Source: Haloplasma contractile | GTDB lineage: Bacteria > Bacillota_I > Bacilli_A > Haloplasmatales > Haloplasmataceae | Assembly: GCA_016841945.1 (NCBI GenBank) | Contig: JAENYC010000002.1 | Coordinates: 36,275 to 100,274, forward strand | Direction: 5' to 3' | Length of the DNA stretch: 64,000 nt | In this document: positions 34,362-43,514 of the stretch, piece after piece | Position numbering within the stretch: position 1 is the first letter of the stretch | Layout: each line of letters opens with the position of its first letter | Notes under the pieces: model-generated | What the model was told of the DNA's origin: nothing | Seen by the model: the letters and a program-made list of their open reading frames with translations, nothing else | Databases searched by the model: none | Position numbers and translations under genes: made by a program

Positions 34362-36290
34362 ATGAAATCTTTTAAAAGAAAGGTATATCTAGATACGGTT
34401 AGTTTAGATGAAGCAAGACATATTATAAAAAAGAAAGTTATCAATAGATGTATTAAGTTAGAAGAAGAGTGGATTGATGTACAAAATGCCCTACATCGTA
34501 TAAGCGGCAAAGCTATTTTTTCAAAGCTATCCTCCCCATATTATAATGCCGCAGCCATGGATGGCATTGCGGTCATCTCTAAAAAAACCTATAAGGCTGA
34601 TTTAAACCACCCTATTGAGTTAATAAAAGATAAAGATTTTGTCTTCGTCAATACGGGGGATATGATAGAAGCACCCTATGATGCGGTCATTATGATTGAA
34701 GATGTTATAGAGATGAAAAAAAACAGTGTTACTATAAATAAAGCCGCAATTGAATTTCAACACATTAGACCAGTTGGTGAGGATATTGTCGCAAGTGAAA
34801 TGGTTATACCAAGCCATCATCAAATACGCCCTGTGGATATATCGGCAATGATTGCTGGAGGTATTAATCAGATATCTGTAATCAAAAAAGCTTTGGTTTC
34901 TATTATTCCAACCGGAGATGAAATCATTACTCATCCAGAAGAAATGAAGACAGGAAAAATCATCGATTCAAATTCTCATTTTCTATATCATCGAGTGATA
35001 GAATGCGGACATCATCCAGTTAAGAAAAAACCAGTAAAAGACAACTATGATTTGATTAAAGAAGCGGTTTTAAAAGTAGTAAAGGAAAGTCAAATGGTAT
35101 TAATCGTTGCCGGTTCTTCAAGCGGAAGTAAGGATTATACCGCATCTATTATCGAAGAACTAGGCGAGGTGTTTATTCATGGTATTGCGATAAAACCAGG
35201 AAAACCCGTGGTTGTGGGAATGATTGATAATAAACCGGTTATTGGTATACCAGGTTATCCAGTGTCCACATACATCGCCTTTGAACAGGTTGTAAAACCA
35301 ATTTTAGATGCATTTTTTTATCAAAAAGTGAAAGAAAATCCAACAGTTGAAGCAACCCTCACAAAAAAAATATATTCATCACTTAAGTCTTTAGAGTTTG
35401 TTCGTGTAAAATTAGGCTATGTGAATAATAAGTTAATCGCAACCCCTTTAAATAGAGGGGCTGGTGTGACGATGAGTTTAGTTAGAGCCGACGGTCTTTT
35501 AAAAATAAATAAAAAAAGTGAAGGATATGAAGCCAATACCTCTGTTCAAATAGAATTACTAAAAGATATAAATGCGATAGAAAACTCCCTCGTCTCAATT
35601 GGAAGTCATGATATTATCTTAGATTACATTGGGAATCTTTTAATTGAAAAAGGAGTTAATACCCGTTTATCCTCTGCACATGTGGGCAGCTTTTCTGGCG
35701 TCTTAGCCATGAAACGTGGTGAATGTCACATAGCACCTATCCATATTTTAGATGAAAAAACAGGGGTCTATAATAAACCTGTTTTAAAGAAATATTTTAA
35801 CAATCATGAAGTGGTTTTAATCAAGGGATTAAAAAGAGAACAAGGTTTAATGGTTCGAAAAGACAGCGATAAATTAATTCAATCGATTAAGGATTTAATA
35901 AGGGATGATATTACCTTTATTAATAGACAGAAAGGTTCAGGAACAAGAATATTACTCGATCATTTATTAGATAAAGAAAACATTGATTCAAGAATAATTA
36001 AAGGGTATGAATTTGAAGTGAACACCCATATGATGGTTGCAAGTTCAGTCTTTTCTAAAGTGGTTGATTGTGGTTTAGGCGTTAAATCAGCGGCCAAAAT
36101 TTTTGATTTAGATTTTATACCGATTGGTTTTGAAGAATATGACTTTTTAATATTAAAAGAGGTACTTGATACAAAAGAAATACAAGATTTTATTGAAGTA
36201 TTAAAATCAAAACAATTTAAAGATATCGTTCAAGCACTAGGTGGATATAAAATAGTGAATATAGGTGAGATATATGAAGGATCAATATAA
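34362..36290 (+). CDS. MoeA fused to a periplasmic-binding-protein-like domain
   Basis: A 642-residue fusion. Residues 1-400 repeat the MoeA architecture (AAAMDGIAVIS, NTGDMIEAPYDAVIMIEDV, IPTGDEII, VAGSSSGSKDYT, GIAIKPGKPVV, IGIPGYPVS). Residues about 415-640 are a cytosolic PBP-like (PF12727-type) domain with SAHVGSFSGVLAMKRGECHIAP, NRQKGSGTRILLD and VDCGLGVKSAA, the fold of ModA/TupA-like oxyanion binders. Such fusions are known as MoeA/LysR-substrate-domain proteins. The domain may present the metal oxyanion to MoeA; that is inference. Start at ATG 34362 suits the AGGTGAT spacing better than ATG 34359. Confidence 0.85.
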   Translation: MKSFKRKVYLDTVSLDEARHIIKKKVINRCIKLEEEWIDVQNALHRISGKAIFSKLSSPYYNAAAMDGIAVISKKTYKADLNHPIELIKDKDFVFVNTGDMIEAPYDAVIMIEDVIEMKKNSVTINKAAIEFQHIRPVGEDIVASEMVIPSHHQIRPVDISAMIAGGINQISVIKKALVSIIPTGDEIITHPEEMKTGKIIDSNSHFLYHRVIECGHHPVKKKPVKDNYDLIKEAVLKVVKESQMVLIVAGSSSGSKDYTASIIEELGEVFIHGIAIKPGKPVVVGMIDNKPVIGIPGYPVSTYIAFEQVVKPILDAFFYQKVKENPTVEATLTKKIYSSLKSLEFVRVKLGYVNNKLIATPLNRGAGVTMSLVRADGLLKINKKSEGYEANTSVQIELLKDINAIENSLVSIGSHDIILDYIGNLLIEKGVNTRLSSAHVGSFSGVLAMKRGECHIAPIHILDEKTGVYNKPVLKKYFNNHEVVLIKGLKREQGLMVRKDSDKLIQSIKDLIRDDITFINRQKGSGTRILLDHLLDKENIDSRIIKGYEFEVNTHMMVASSVFSKVVDCGLGVKSAAKIFDLDFIPIGFEEYDFLILKEVLDTKEIQDFIEVLKSKQFKDIVQALGGYKIVNIGEIYEGSI

Positions 36291-37230
36291 TAGAGAAATC
36301 AATTATTTAAGAATATCGGTCACAGACATTTGTAACTACAATTGTCGATATTGTCGACCAAATGAAGAAACATGTGTTAAAAATATAAGTCTAACTGATG
36401 AAGAAATTATACAAATTGTCAAACAAGCTTCAACCTTAGGGATGAATAAAATACGATTAACCGGTGGAGAACCCTTGCTTCGTCCTGGCATTATAGCACT
36501 CATTAAACGACTCAATGAAATACCGGGTATTGATGAAATAACCATGACCACCAATGGGTCTTTGTTACAACATCAGGTAAAAGCTCTAAAAGATAGCGGA
36601 CTTAAACGGGTGAATCTTAGTCTAGACTCATTAGATCAAAAGAAGTATCATTATATCACAAAGGGTGGAAATTTAAGTCATGTTTTAAATAGTATTGATG
36701 AACTTCTTTTACATGATTTAAAACCAGTTAAAATCAATGTGGTTTTGATGAAGGGATTTAATGAGGATGAAATCATGGATTTTATTCATCTTACAATGAA
36801 GAAGGAAATCACCGTCCGATTTATTGAATTAATGCCAATCGGTCATCACGATTTTCCTTTTAAAAAACATTATTTAAGTAGTGAAACGGTGTTGAAAAAA
36901 TGTCCTCAATTAATTTCTTTAAATAATGACCATCATGAAACTGCGACTTATTATAAACTAGAAAATGCCTTAGGAAAAGTGGGACTTATTAGTTCTATTA
37001 GTCACCATTTTTGTGATAATTGTAATCGGATACGACTTACATCGGATGGTAAAGTAAAGGCTTGTCTACATGAAGATAAAGAATATGATTTATTACAACA
37101 CATGAGAAAACATAAGGGGTCAATTACTGAGTTTTTAAAACAGTGTATTAAAAATAAACCAAAATCACATCAAATAAATAAATCGGATTTTAAGAAAGTC
37201 AAAAGAAATATGTATCAGATAGGAGGGTAA
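36274..37230 (+). CDS. moaA: GTP 3',8-cyclase MoaA
   Basis: A 318-residue radical SAM enzyme for the first step of molybdopterin synthesis. N-terminal cluster Cys20-x3-Cys24-x2-Cys27 (CNYNCRYC), TGGEPLLRP, NLSLDSLD, the second cluster motif in FCDNCNRIRLTSDGKVKAC, and the conserved C-terminal Gly-Gly (ends MYQIGG) needed for activity. ATG 36274 has AGGTGAG upstream and overlaps the end of the MoeA fusion by 17 bases. Confidence 0.95.
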   Translation: MKDQYNREINYLRISVTDICNYNCRYCRPNEETCVKNISLTDEEIIQIVKQASTLGMNKIRLTGGEPLLRPGIIALIKRLNEIPGIDEITMTTNGSLLQHQVKALKDSGLKRVNLSLDSLDQKKYHYITKGGNLSHVLNSIDELLLHDLKPVKINVVLMKGFNEDEIMDFIHLTMKKEITVRFIELMPIGHHDFPFKKHYLSSETVLKKCPQLISLNNDHHETATYYKLENALGKVGLISSISHHFCDNCNRIRLTSDGKVKACLHEDKEYDLLQHMRKHKGSITEFLKQCIKNKPKSHQINKSDFKKVKRNMYQIGG

Positions 37231-37231
37231 T

Positions 37232-37726
37232 ATGGATTTTACGCATTTTAATCAAGAAGGAAGAGCTAAAATGGTTGATATTAGCGAGAAAAAAAAGTCT
37301 CATAGAGTAGCGATTGCCTCAGGGACTGTAAAGATGAAAAAAGAAACGTTGGAAAAAGTATTAGAAGGAAATATGAAAAAAGGTGATGTTTTAAACGTAG
37401 CACAAGTGGCAGGCATCATGGGGGCAAAAAAGACAAGTGATATTATACCGATGTGTCATCATATTTTAATAGATGGGATTGATATTGAATTTAAGGTTCA
37501 TCATGAAAGAAATGAAATTCAAATCCTTGCAAGGGTTGAAACCATTGGAAAAACCGGTGTTGAAATGGAAGCTTTAAGTGCAGTATCCATAACCGCATTA
37601 ACCATTTATGACATGTGTAAATCAATTGATAAAGGAATTGAAATCACAAATATTCACTTGTTAGAGAAAAAAGGTGGGAAAAGTGGTCACTATATCAAAA
37701 AGGAAGTGAAGGATGATGAAAGCTAG
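37232..37726 (+). CDS. moaC: Cyclic pyranopterin monophosphate synthase MoaC
   Basis: A 164-residue enzyme that acts after MoaA to form cyclic pyranopterin monophosphate. It shows DISEKKKSHRVAIASGTV, the catalytic/cofactor block IIPMCHHILIDGI and GKTGVEMEALSAVSITALTIYDMCKSID, all diagnostic. RBS GGAGGG before ATG; one base after moaA; stop overlaps the MOSC gene by 14 bases. Confidence 0.95.
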   Translation: MDFTHFNQEGRAKMVDISEKKKSHRVAIASGTVKMKKETLEKVLEGNMKKGDVLNVAQVAGIMGAKKTSDIIPMCHHILIDGIDIEFKVHHERNEIQILARVETIGKTGVEMEALSAVSITALTIYDMCKSIDKGIEITNIHLLEKKGGKSGHYIKKEVKDDES

Positions 37727-38150
37727 TGTTGTGTCAATTAATATAAGTGAAGAGAAAGGCATGCCAAAAAAAGAAATTAAAGAGGGAATCTTTATTGAAG
37801 ACCATGGGTTAAAAGGAGACGCTCACGCAGGGAAGTGGCATCGTCAAGTCAGTTTATTAGCGAAAGAATCGATTGATAAGATGATTGAAAAAGGAGTAAA
37901 CAATTTAGTACCTGGTGCCTTTGCGGAAAATATAACCACAAAAGGAATCACTTTACATACCTTACCGGTAGGCACACAATTAAAAATTGGCGAAACCATT
38001 CAAGAAGTCACGCAAATCGGAAAAACCTGTCATTCAAAATGTGAGATTTTTCAAAAAGTGGGTCATTGTATTATGCCAACAGAAGGGATATTTACAAAGA
38101 TCATAAAAGGTGGGGTGATTAAACCGGGAGACCGTATTGAAGTCATATAA
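37713..38150 (+). CDS. MOSC-domain protein
   Basis: A 145-residue stand-alone MOSC domain (molybdenum cofactor sulfurase C-terminal fold). Seen: GLKGDAHAGKWHRQVSLL, GAFAENITTKGITLH, LKIGETIQEVTQIGKTCHSKCEIF (the Cys typical of the domain) and GVIKPGDRIEV. Family members bind molybdopterin or handle sulfur; short versions like this are frequent in Mo/W operons of anaerobes and have unclear roles. Start ATG 37713 or 37716 overlaps moaC. Confidence 0.88.
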   Translation: MMKASVVSINISEEKGMPKKEIKEGIFIEDHGLKGDAHAGKWHRQVSLLAKESIDKMIEKGVNNLVPGAFAENITTKGITLHTLPVGTQLKIGETIQEVTQIGKTCHSKCEIFQKVGHCIMPTEGIFTKIIKGGVIKPGDRIEVI

Positions 38151-38188
38151 GTAATGAAAATATAATTTGGGAGATAGAGGTTGATAGG

Positions 38189-38662
38189 ATGAATGAAATT
38201 ATTACGACGAAAAAGATGAAAGAATTAGATGAATGTATAGAAAGAAACAAAATGAAAAAAGGACCGTTGATGCCTACTTTACAAGATGCTCAACGGATTT
38301 TCGGCTGTGTACCAAAAGAAGTTCAAGAACATATAGGGAAGAAACTGAATGAAAGTTATGCGAAGATTAAAGGGGTCGTGAGTTTTTATACGATGTTTTC
38401 AACAAAACCAAAAGGAAAACATATTGTGGGCGTGTGTACGGGGACGGCTTGCTATGTAAAAGGTGCACAAAAACTTGTGGATAAAGTATGTGAGGTATTA
38501 AAGATACCATATGGTGAAACCACAAAGGATGGTTTATTTACTATTGCTCCCACACGATGTGTTGGAAATTGTGGTGAGGCACCCGTTGTCATGATTGATG
38601 AAGATCAATATGGCAGAGTGACAATTGATCAAATTGAAGAAATTTTAAACAAATATAAGTAG
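38189..38662 (+). CDS. NuoE-like [2Fe-2S] subunit of NAD-linked formate dehydrogenase
   Basis: A 157-residue thioredoxin-like ferredoxin. The cluster ligands are Cys-x4-Cys in GVCTGTACYVKGA and Cys-x3-Cys in TRCVGNCGEAPVVMI, as in NuoE/HndA/HydC. The helical N-terminus (LMPTLQDAQRIFGCVP, VVSFYTMFST) is also standard. It precedes the NuoF-like and FdhA genes and should shuttle electrons in the soluble three-subunit enzyme. RBS GAGG. Confidence 0.92.
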   Translation: MNEIITTKKMKELDECIERNKMKKGPLMPTLQDAQRIFGCVPKEVQEHIGKKLNESYAKIKGVVSFYTMFSTKPKGKHIVGVCTGTACYVKGAQKLVDKVCEVLKIPYGETTKDGLFTIAPTRCVGNCGEAPVVMIDEDQYGRVTIDQIEEILNKYK

Positions 38663-38674
38663 AGGGGGGATAGC

Positions 38675-40219
38675 ATGTTTTTAGAGGAGATAAAAAAGCG
38701 GACTTTAGATAAAATTGGCGATAAGTTTTCTAAAGATTTACGTAAACATGAAAAAGAAGTGAGGGTCGTACTTAGAAACTGTGATTTAATAGACCCGGAT
38801 TGTATAGAAGAATACATTGCCCGTGATGGATATGTGGCTTTAAATAAAGCGCTGAATTATTCTAAACAAGAAGTCATCGATAGGATAAAAGAATCAGGAC
38901 TTCGAGGACGTGGTGGTGGCGGATTTCCAACTGGTGTAAAATGGCAGTTTGCCTATGAGAATGACGCAAAACAAAAATATATTATCTGTAATGCTGATGA
39001 AGGTGACCCAGGGGCATTTATGGACCGATCCATCCTAGAAAAAGACCCCCATGTGGTCATTGAAGGGATGGCGATTGCGGCTTATGCGATAGGTGCAAGT
39101 CACGGATATATTTATGTTCGAGCTGAATATCCACTGGCGGCTAAAAGAATTCAAAACGCAATTAATCAAGCAAGAGAAAATGGCTTGCTTGGAAAAAATA
39201 TCTTTGATTGTGATTTTCATTTTGATATAGACATTCGCTTAGGTGCTGGTGCCTTTGTCTGTGGTGAGGAAACCGCGCTTATATCATCGATTGAAGGAGA
39301 GCGGGGAATGAGCCGCACAAAACCGCCATTTCCAGCGGCGAAGGGATTATGGCAAGAACCCACGATTATTAATAATGTTGAAACCCTTGCCAATGTTCCA
39401 TTAATAATTAAAAATGGACCTTCCTGGTTTAAAGGATATGGAACAGAAAAATCACCTGGAACGAAAGTATTCGCTCTTGCAGGTAAAGTTAAACATTCTG
39501 GTTTAATAGAAGTGCCAATGGGTATCACCTTAGGTGAAATCATCAATGAAATCGGTGGTGGCATGGCACAAAAACGTCGTCATTTTAAAGCGGTATTAAC
39601 CGGTGGACCTTCAGGTGGTTGCTTAACCGAAAAACATTTAGATGCATCAGTTGATTTTGATACATTAGTTGAACTGGGTTCAATGATGGGTTCTGGCGGT
39701 ATGATTGTCCTAGATGATCATGATTGCATGGTGGATATCGCTAAATTTTATCTTGATTTTATTGTCGATGAATCCTGTGGTAAATGTACGCCTTGTCGAG
39801 AAGGAACAAAACAGATGTATCATCTATTAGAAAAGATTACCGATGGAAAAGGTAGACTTGCTGATATTTGTCAACTTGAGAAACTCGCAAAATTAGTGAA
39901 GAAGGCTTCTTTATGTGGACTGGGTCAAACTGCACCAAACCCTGTACTTTCTACACTCGAAAATTTTAAAGATGAATATATTAAACATGTTGAAAATAAA
40001 ACCTGTCCTGCAGGACGTTGTAAAGCGTTGATTAGTGAATTTGTGATTACAGATGCTTGTATTGGATGTGGAATTTGTGCTAAGAAATGTCCGACCCACT
40101 GTATTACAGGTCTAAAAAAAGAAATACATATCATCAATCAAGAGGAGTGTATTAAATGTGGAACTTGTTATGAAGTGTGCCCTAAGGATGCAATAATGAT
40201 AAAGGGGGGAGTACAATGA
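38675..40219 (+). CDS. NuoF-like NAD/FMN subunit of formate dehydrogenase
   Basis: A 514-residue diaphorase subunit. NADH loop GRGGGGFPTGVKW, FMN site CNADEGDPGAFMDRS, then GEETALISSIEG, the [4Fe-4S] site ESCGKCTPCREGTKQM with a later Cys, and a C-terminal two-cluster ferredoxin (CIGCGICAKKCP and CIKCGTCYEVCP). Compared with the longest HydB/HndC homologues it lacks the N-terminal thioredoxin-like [2Fe-2S] domain; residues 1-70 are a short helical lead. RBS AGGGGGG. Ends in an ATGA overlap with fdhA. Links formate oxidation to NAD, possibly with ferredoxin. Confidence 0.92.
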   Translation: MFLEEIKKRTLDKIGDKFSKDLRKHEKEVRVVLRNCDLIDPDCIEEYIARDGYVALNKALNYSKQEVIDRIKESGLRGRGGGGFPTGVKWQFAYENDAKQKYIICNADEGDPGAFMDRSILEKDPHVVIEGMAIAAYAIGASHGYIYVRAEYPLAAKRIQNAINQARENGLLGKNIFDCDFHFDIDIRLGAGAFVCGEETALISSIEGERGMSRTKPPFPAAKGLWQEPTIINNVETLANVPLIIKNGPSWFKGYGTEKSPGTKVFALAGKVKHSGLIEVPMGITLGEIINEIGGGMAQKRRHFKAVLTGGPSGGCLTEKHLDASVDFDTLVELGSMMGSGGMIVLDDHDCMVDIAKFYLDFIVDESCGKCTPCREGTKQMYHLLEKITDGKGRLADICQLEKLAKLVKKASLCGLGQTAPNPVLSTLENFKDEYIKHVENKTCPAGRCKALISEFVITDACIGCGICAKKCPTHCITGLKKEIHIINQEECIKCGTCYEVCPKDAIMIKGGVQ

Positions 40220-42912
40220 ATAAAGTAAAGGTAAAGATAAATGAACAATTTGTTGAAATAGACCATCACTTAACGATTCTTGAAGCTGCGAAGGAATTAA
40301 ATATTGATATTCCGACCTTTTGTCATGATGAAAGATTAAACCCAACAGGTTCTTGCCGCATGTGTGTGGTTGAGGTTGAGGGTGCTAGAAATCTAATGAC
40401 CGCCTGTTCTACACAAGTGCGTGATGGCATGGTGGTAAAAACCCATTCAACACCAGTCATAGAAGCACGAAAAGGCATATTAGAGCTGATGTGGGCCAAT
40501 CATCCAAATGAATGTCTCACTTGTGAAAAAGCAGGAAATTGTAAACTGCAGGACTATAGTTATCAATATGATATAGACCCAGACAGTCTCTATCCAAGAT
40601 TAGATAGTCGAAAATACTTTGATGATACCAATCGATTTTATACTTTAGATAGTCGGAAATGTATTTTATGTGGTAAATGTGTCCAAATTTGTGCTGAACT
40701 TCAAGTAAATGGTGCGATTGGATTTGAAGATAGAGGAATTGATACCCGTATCAGTATTAAACAAAATGAAGAACCAACCGATGGTGTCATTGACCCTTAT
40801 ACGTGTGTTTCCTGTGGTAATTGTGTTAACAATTGTCCAGTGGGTGCACTGATGCCAAAGAGTAAAGAAAAGTTTAGAAACTGGGAAGTTAAGAAAGTGA
40901 AAACCACTTGTCCTTATTGTGGTGTCGGTTGTCAATTTGAACTGGTTGTAAAAGATAATAAAGTTGTTCGGGTTGACCCTGTAAAGGGTGGAACCAATGA
41001 TGGACTCTTATGTGTAAAAGGAACCTTTGGTTATAAATTTATTAATCACCCAGACCGGTTAACCCATCCATTGATTAGGAAAAATGGTGAGTTTGTAAAG
41101 GTTTCATGGGATGAGGCATTGGATTTAATTGTTGAAAAGATAAAAGAAACAAAAGATAAATATGGCGCTAATGCCTTAGCGGGACTATCATCCGCGAAAT
41201 GTTCAAATGAAGAGAACTATTTAATGCAGAAATTAGTGCGTGCTGGATTTGGCACCAATAATGTGGACCACTGTGCAAGACTCTGTCATGCATCAACCGT
41301 TGCGGGACTTGCAACGACACTAGGCAGTGGTGCAATGACCAATAGTATTTCAGAAATTGATGGAACGGATACCTTTTTAGTCATTGGTTCTAATACAACT
41401 GAGACCCATCCGGTAATTGGTTCGATGATTAAACAACGGGTTAAAAAAGGGGCGCACTTAATTGTATGTGATCCTCGTCAAATTGAACTGGCTAAAATGG
41501 CAGATGTTCATCTGCAAATTAAACCAGGTACAAATGTCGCCATAGCCAATGGTTTAATGCATGTCATCTACCAAGAAGGATTGTATGATATCGATTATAT
41601 TGATAAAAATACAACGTGCTTTAAAGATTTGATTGAAGTCATTAAAGATTATACACCAGCGCGTGTTGCCAAAATATGTGGTGTAAGTGAAAATGATATT
41701 ATAAAAGCAGCAAGATTATATGCCAAGGTGAATAAAGCAGCCATTTATTATGCGATGGGCATTACCCAACATAGTCATGGGACAAATCATGTAAAGTCAA
41801 TGGCCAACCTAGCACTTATGACAGGAAATGTTGGAAAGGAATCAACGGGCATTAATCCACTCCGTGGTCAAAATAATGTTCAGGGGGCTTGTGATTTAGG
41901 TGCCCTACCGAATGTTTATCCTGGTTATCAAGCTGTGACAGACGTTAACATACAAAAGAAGTTTGAAGAGGCTTGGGGTGTTAAACTTTCAAATGAGGTC
42001 GGTCATACCTTACCGATTATGATGAATGATGCATCGAATCAAGATATTAGATTGATGTATATCATGGGTGAAAATCCAATGGTATCAGACCCGGATACCA
42101 ATCATATTAAAAAAGCTTTAACCAATTTAGACTTTTTAGTTGTACAGGATATCTTCCTAACAAAAACAGCAGAACTAGCCGATGTTATTTTACCGGCTGT
42201 TACATATGCAGAAAAAGATGGTACATTTACCAATACAGAGCGTCGTGTTCAAAGAATTAGAAAAGCGGTTGAGCCGCAAAGTGATACCCGTCCTGATTGG
42301 GAAATTTTAACCGATGTCATGAAGCGTTTGGGATTAAAGGCAGATTATAAGACGGTAGAAGATGTATTTAATGAAATAACTTCATTAACGCCAATTTATG
42401 CTGGTTTTGATTATCAACGACTCAATGAAAATGGCATGCAGTGGCCTTGTCCATCAAATGACCATCCTGGCACTAAGTTTTTATACAGTGATGGATTTAC
42501 TAAATTAGGAAAAGCCATCTTTACGCCAATTCATTTTATGGGACCTAAGGAAAATCCAGATCACGATTATCCACTAATCTTAACAACCGGTCGTACCTTG
42601 TATCATTTCCATACAAAGACGATGACAGACCGAGTAGAGGCGTTAAAACAAACACTTCCAAATAATTTCATTCAAATCTCTTTAAATACCGCAAAGCAAT
42701 ATCAAATCAATCATAATGAATTTGTCCTTGTATCATCAAGAAGAGGGACGTCTAAAGCCAAGGTACAAATAACTGATACCATCAATGATGGAGTTGTCTT
42801 TATGCCATTTCACTTTGCGGATGGTGCGAATATGCTTACAAATCCTGCCTTAGATGAAATATGTAATATACCAGAATTAAAAGTATGCGCTGTAAAAATA
42901 GAAAAATGTTAA
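40216..42912 (+). CDS. fdhA: Formate dehydrogenase catalytic subunit, Cys-type, NAD-linked
   Basis: An 898-residue Mo/W-bis-MGD enzyme. N-terminal [2Fe-2S] (Cys36, 47, 50, 64), a His-Cys3 cluster (Cys100, 103, 109), two [4Fe-4S] sites (Cys149-159 and 197-207), then the oxidoreductase domain with its own cluster (Cys232, 235, 239, 266). The metal-ligand position is Cys357 in DHCARLCHAST, not selenocysteine; no in-frame TGA exists. Further motifs LRGQNNVQGACDLGALPNVYPGYQ and YMGEN-type MGD loops are present (IMGENPMVSDPD). C-terminal MGD-binding domain complete. Its cofactor genes surround it. Direction (formate oxidation or CO2 reduction) cannot be read from sequence. Confidence 0.93.
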   Translation: MNKVKVKINEQFVEIDHHLTILEAAKELNIDIPTFCHDERLNPTGSCRMCVVEVEGARNLMTACSTQVRDGMVVKTHSTPVIEARKGILELMWANHPNECLTCEKAGNCKLQDYSYQYDIDPDSLYPRLDSRKYFDDTNRFYTLDSRKCILCGKCVQICAELQVNGAIGFEDRGIDTRISIKQNEEPTDGVIDPYTCVSCGNCVNNCPVGALMPKSKEKFRNWEVKKVKTTCPYCGVGCQFELVVKDNKVVRVDPVKGGTNDGLLCVKGTFGYKFINHPDRLTHPLIRKNGEFVKVSWDEALDLIVEKIKETKDKYGANALAGLSSAKCSNEENYLMQKLVRAGFGTNNVDHCARLCHASTVAGLATTLGSGAMTNSISEIDGTDTFLVIGSNTTETHPVIGSMIKQRVKKGAHLIVCDPRQIELAKMADVHLQIKPGTNVAIANGLMHVIYQEGLYDIDYIDKNTTCFKDLIEVIKDYTPARVAKICGVSENDIIKAARLYAKVNKAAIYYAMGITQHSHGTNHVKSMANLALMTGNVGKESTGINPLRGQNNVQGACDLGALPNVYPGYQAVTDVNIQKKFEEAWGVKLSNEVGHTLPIMMNDASNQDIRLMYIMGENPMVSDPDTNHIKKALTNLDFLVVQDIFLTKTAELADVILPAVTYAEKDGTFTNTERRVQRIRKAVEPQSDTRPDWEILTDVMKRLGLKADYKTVEDVFNEITSLTPIYAGFDYQRLNENGMQWPCPSNDHPGTKFLYSDGFTKLGKAIFTPIHFMGPKENPDHDYPLILTTGRTLYHFHTKTMTDRVEALKQTLPNNFIQISLNTAKQYQINHNEFVLVSSRRGTSKAKVQITDTINDGVVFMPFHFADGANMLTNPALDEICNIPELKVCAVKIEKC

Positions 42913-43514
42913 AGAATTGTCAAACAGCCATCATACTTGCAGGTGGAGAAAGTAAACGAATGGGATTTGATAAGTTTAATATTCCTTATAAAGAAAAAAG
43001 AATGATTGATTATCAAGTGAATCAATTTAAAAAAAAATTTAGTGAAATCATTATCGTGAGTCATAAACTAAGTGAATATCCTGATGATAGGATTAAAATA
43101 GTCACCGATGAATATAAAGGAATAGGACCTTTGGCTGGGTTGCATGTTGGGTTAAAACATGCAACTCACCCTTATTCCTATGTGATTGCCTGTGATATGC
43201 CATTTATTGATTTAGAATTTATAGAAGTGATGGACAGGCTTATAAAAAGAAGTAGAATAGAAATTCTTTTATCAGAAGTAGATGGATACTTAGAACCCTT
43301 TAATGCGATGTATAAAAAATCATTATATAAAAAAATTGAGACATTTGTCTTATCAAGTCAATATTATGGTTTACAAGATTTTATAAAGAAAACGAAATAT
43401 AAGATGATTAATCCAAAGATTGTTCAATTATTTGATAAATCTATGTATAACAACTTAAATACAATGGATGATGTAAAAAAATATTTAAAGATTGAAGTTG
43501 ATACAAATGGATAA
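42906..43514 (+). CDS. mobA: Molybdenum cofactor guanylyltransferase
   Basis: A 202-residue nucleotidyltransferase that adds GMP to molybdopterin to make MGD, as required by FdhA. The GTP loop AIILAGGESKRMGFDK, the GPLAGLHVGL block and the metal-site YVIACDMPFID are all seen. ATG 42906 overlaps the fdhA stop; no clear RBS, so translational coupling to fdhA is likely. An in-frame ATG at 42885 would add a non-conserved seven-residue lead. Confidence 0.9.
   Translation: MLKNCQTAIILAGGESKRMGFDKFNIPYKEKRMIDYQVNQFKKKFSEIIIVSHKLSEYPDDRIKIVTDEYKGIGPLAGLHVGLKHATHPYSYVIACDMPFIDLEFIEVMDRLIKRSRIEILLSEVDGYLEPFNAMYKKSLYKKIETFVLSSQYYGLQDFIKKTKYKMINPKIVQLFDKSMYNNLNTMDDVKKYLKIEVDTNG

Noticed and set aside
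40216..42912. Possible selenocysteine codon in fdhA
   Set aside because: The reading frame is uninterrupted and the ligand position is Cys; there is no TGA to recode.
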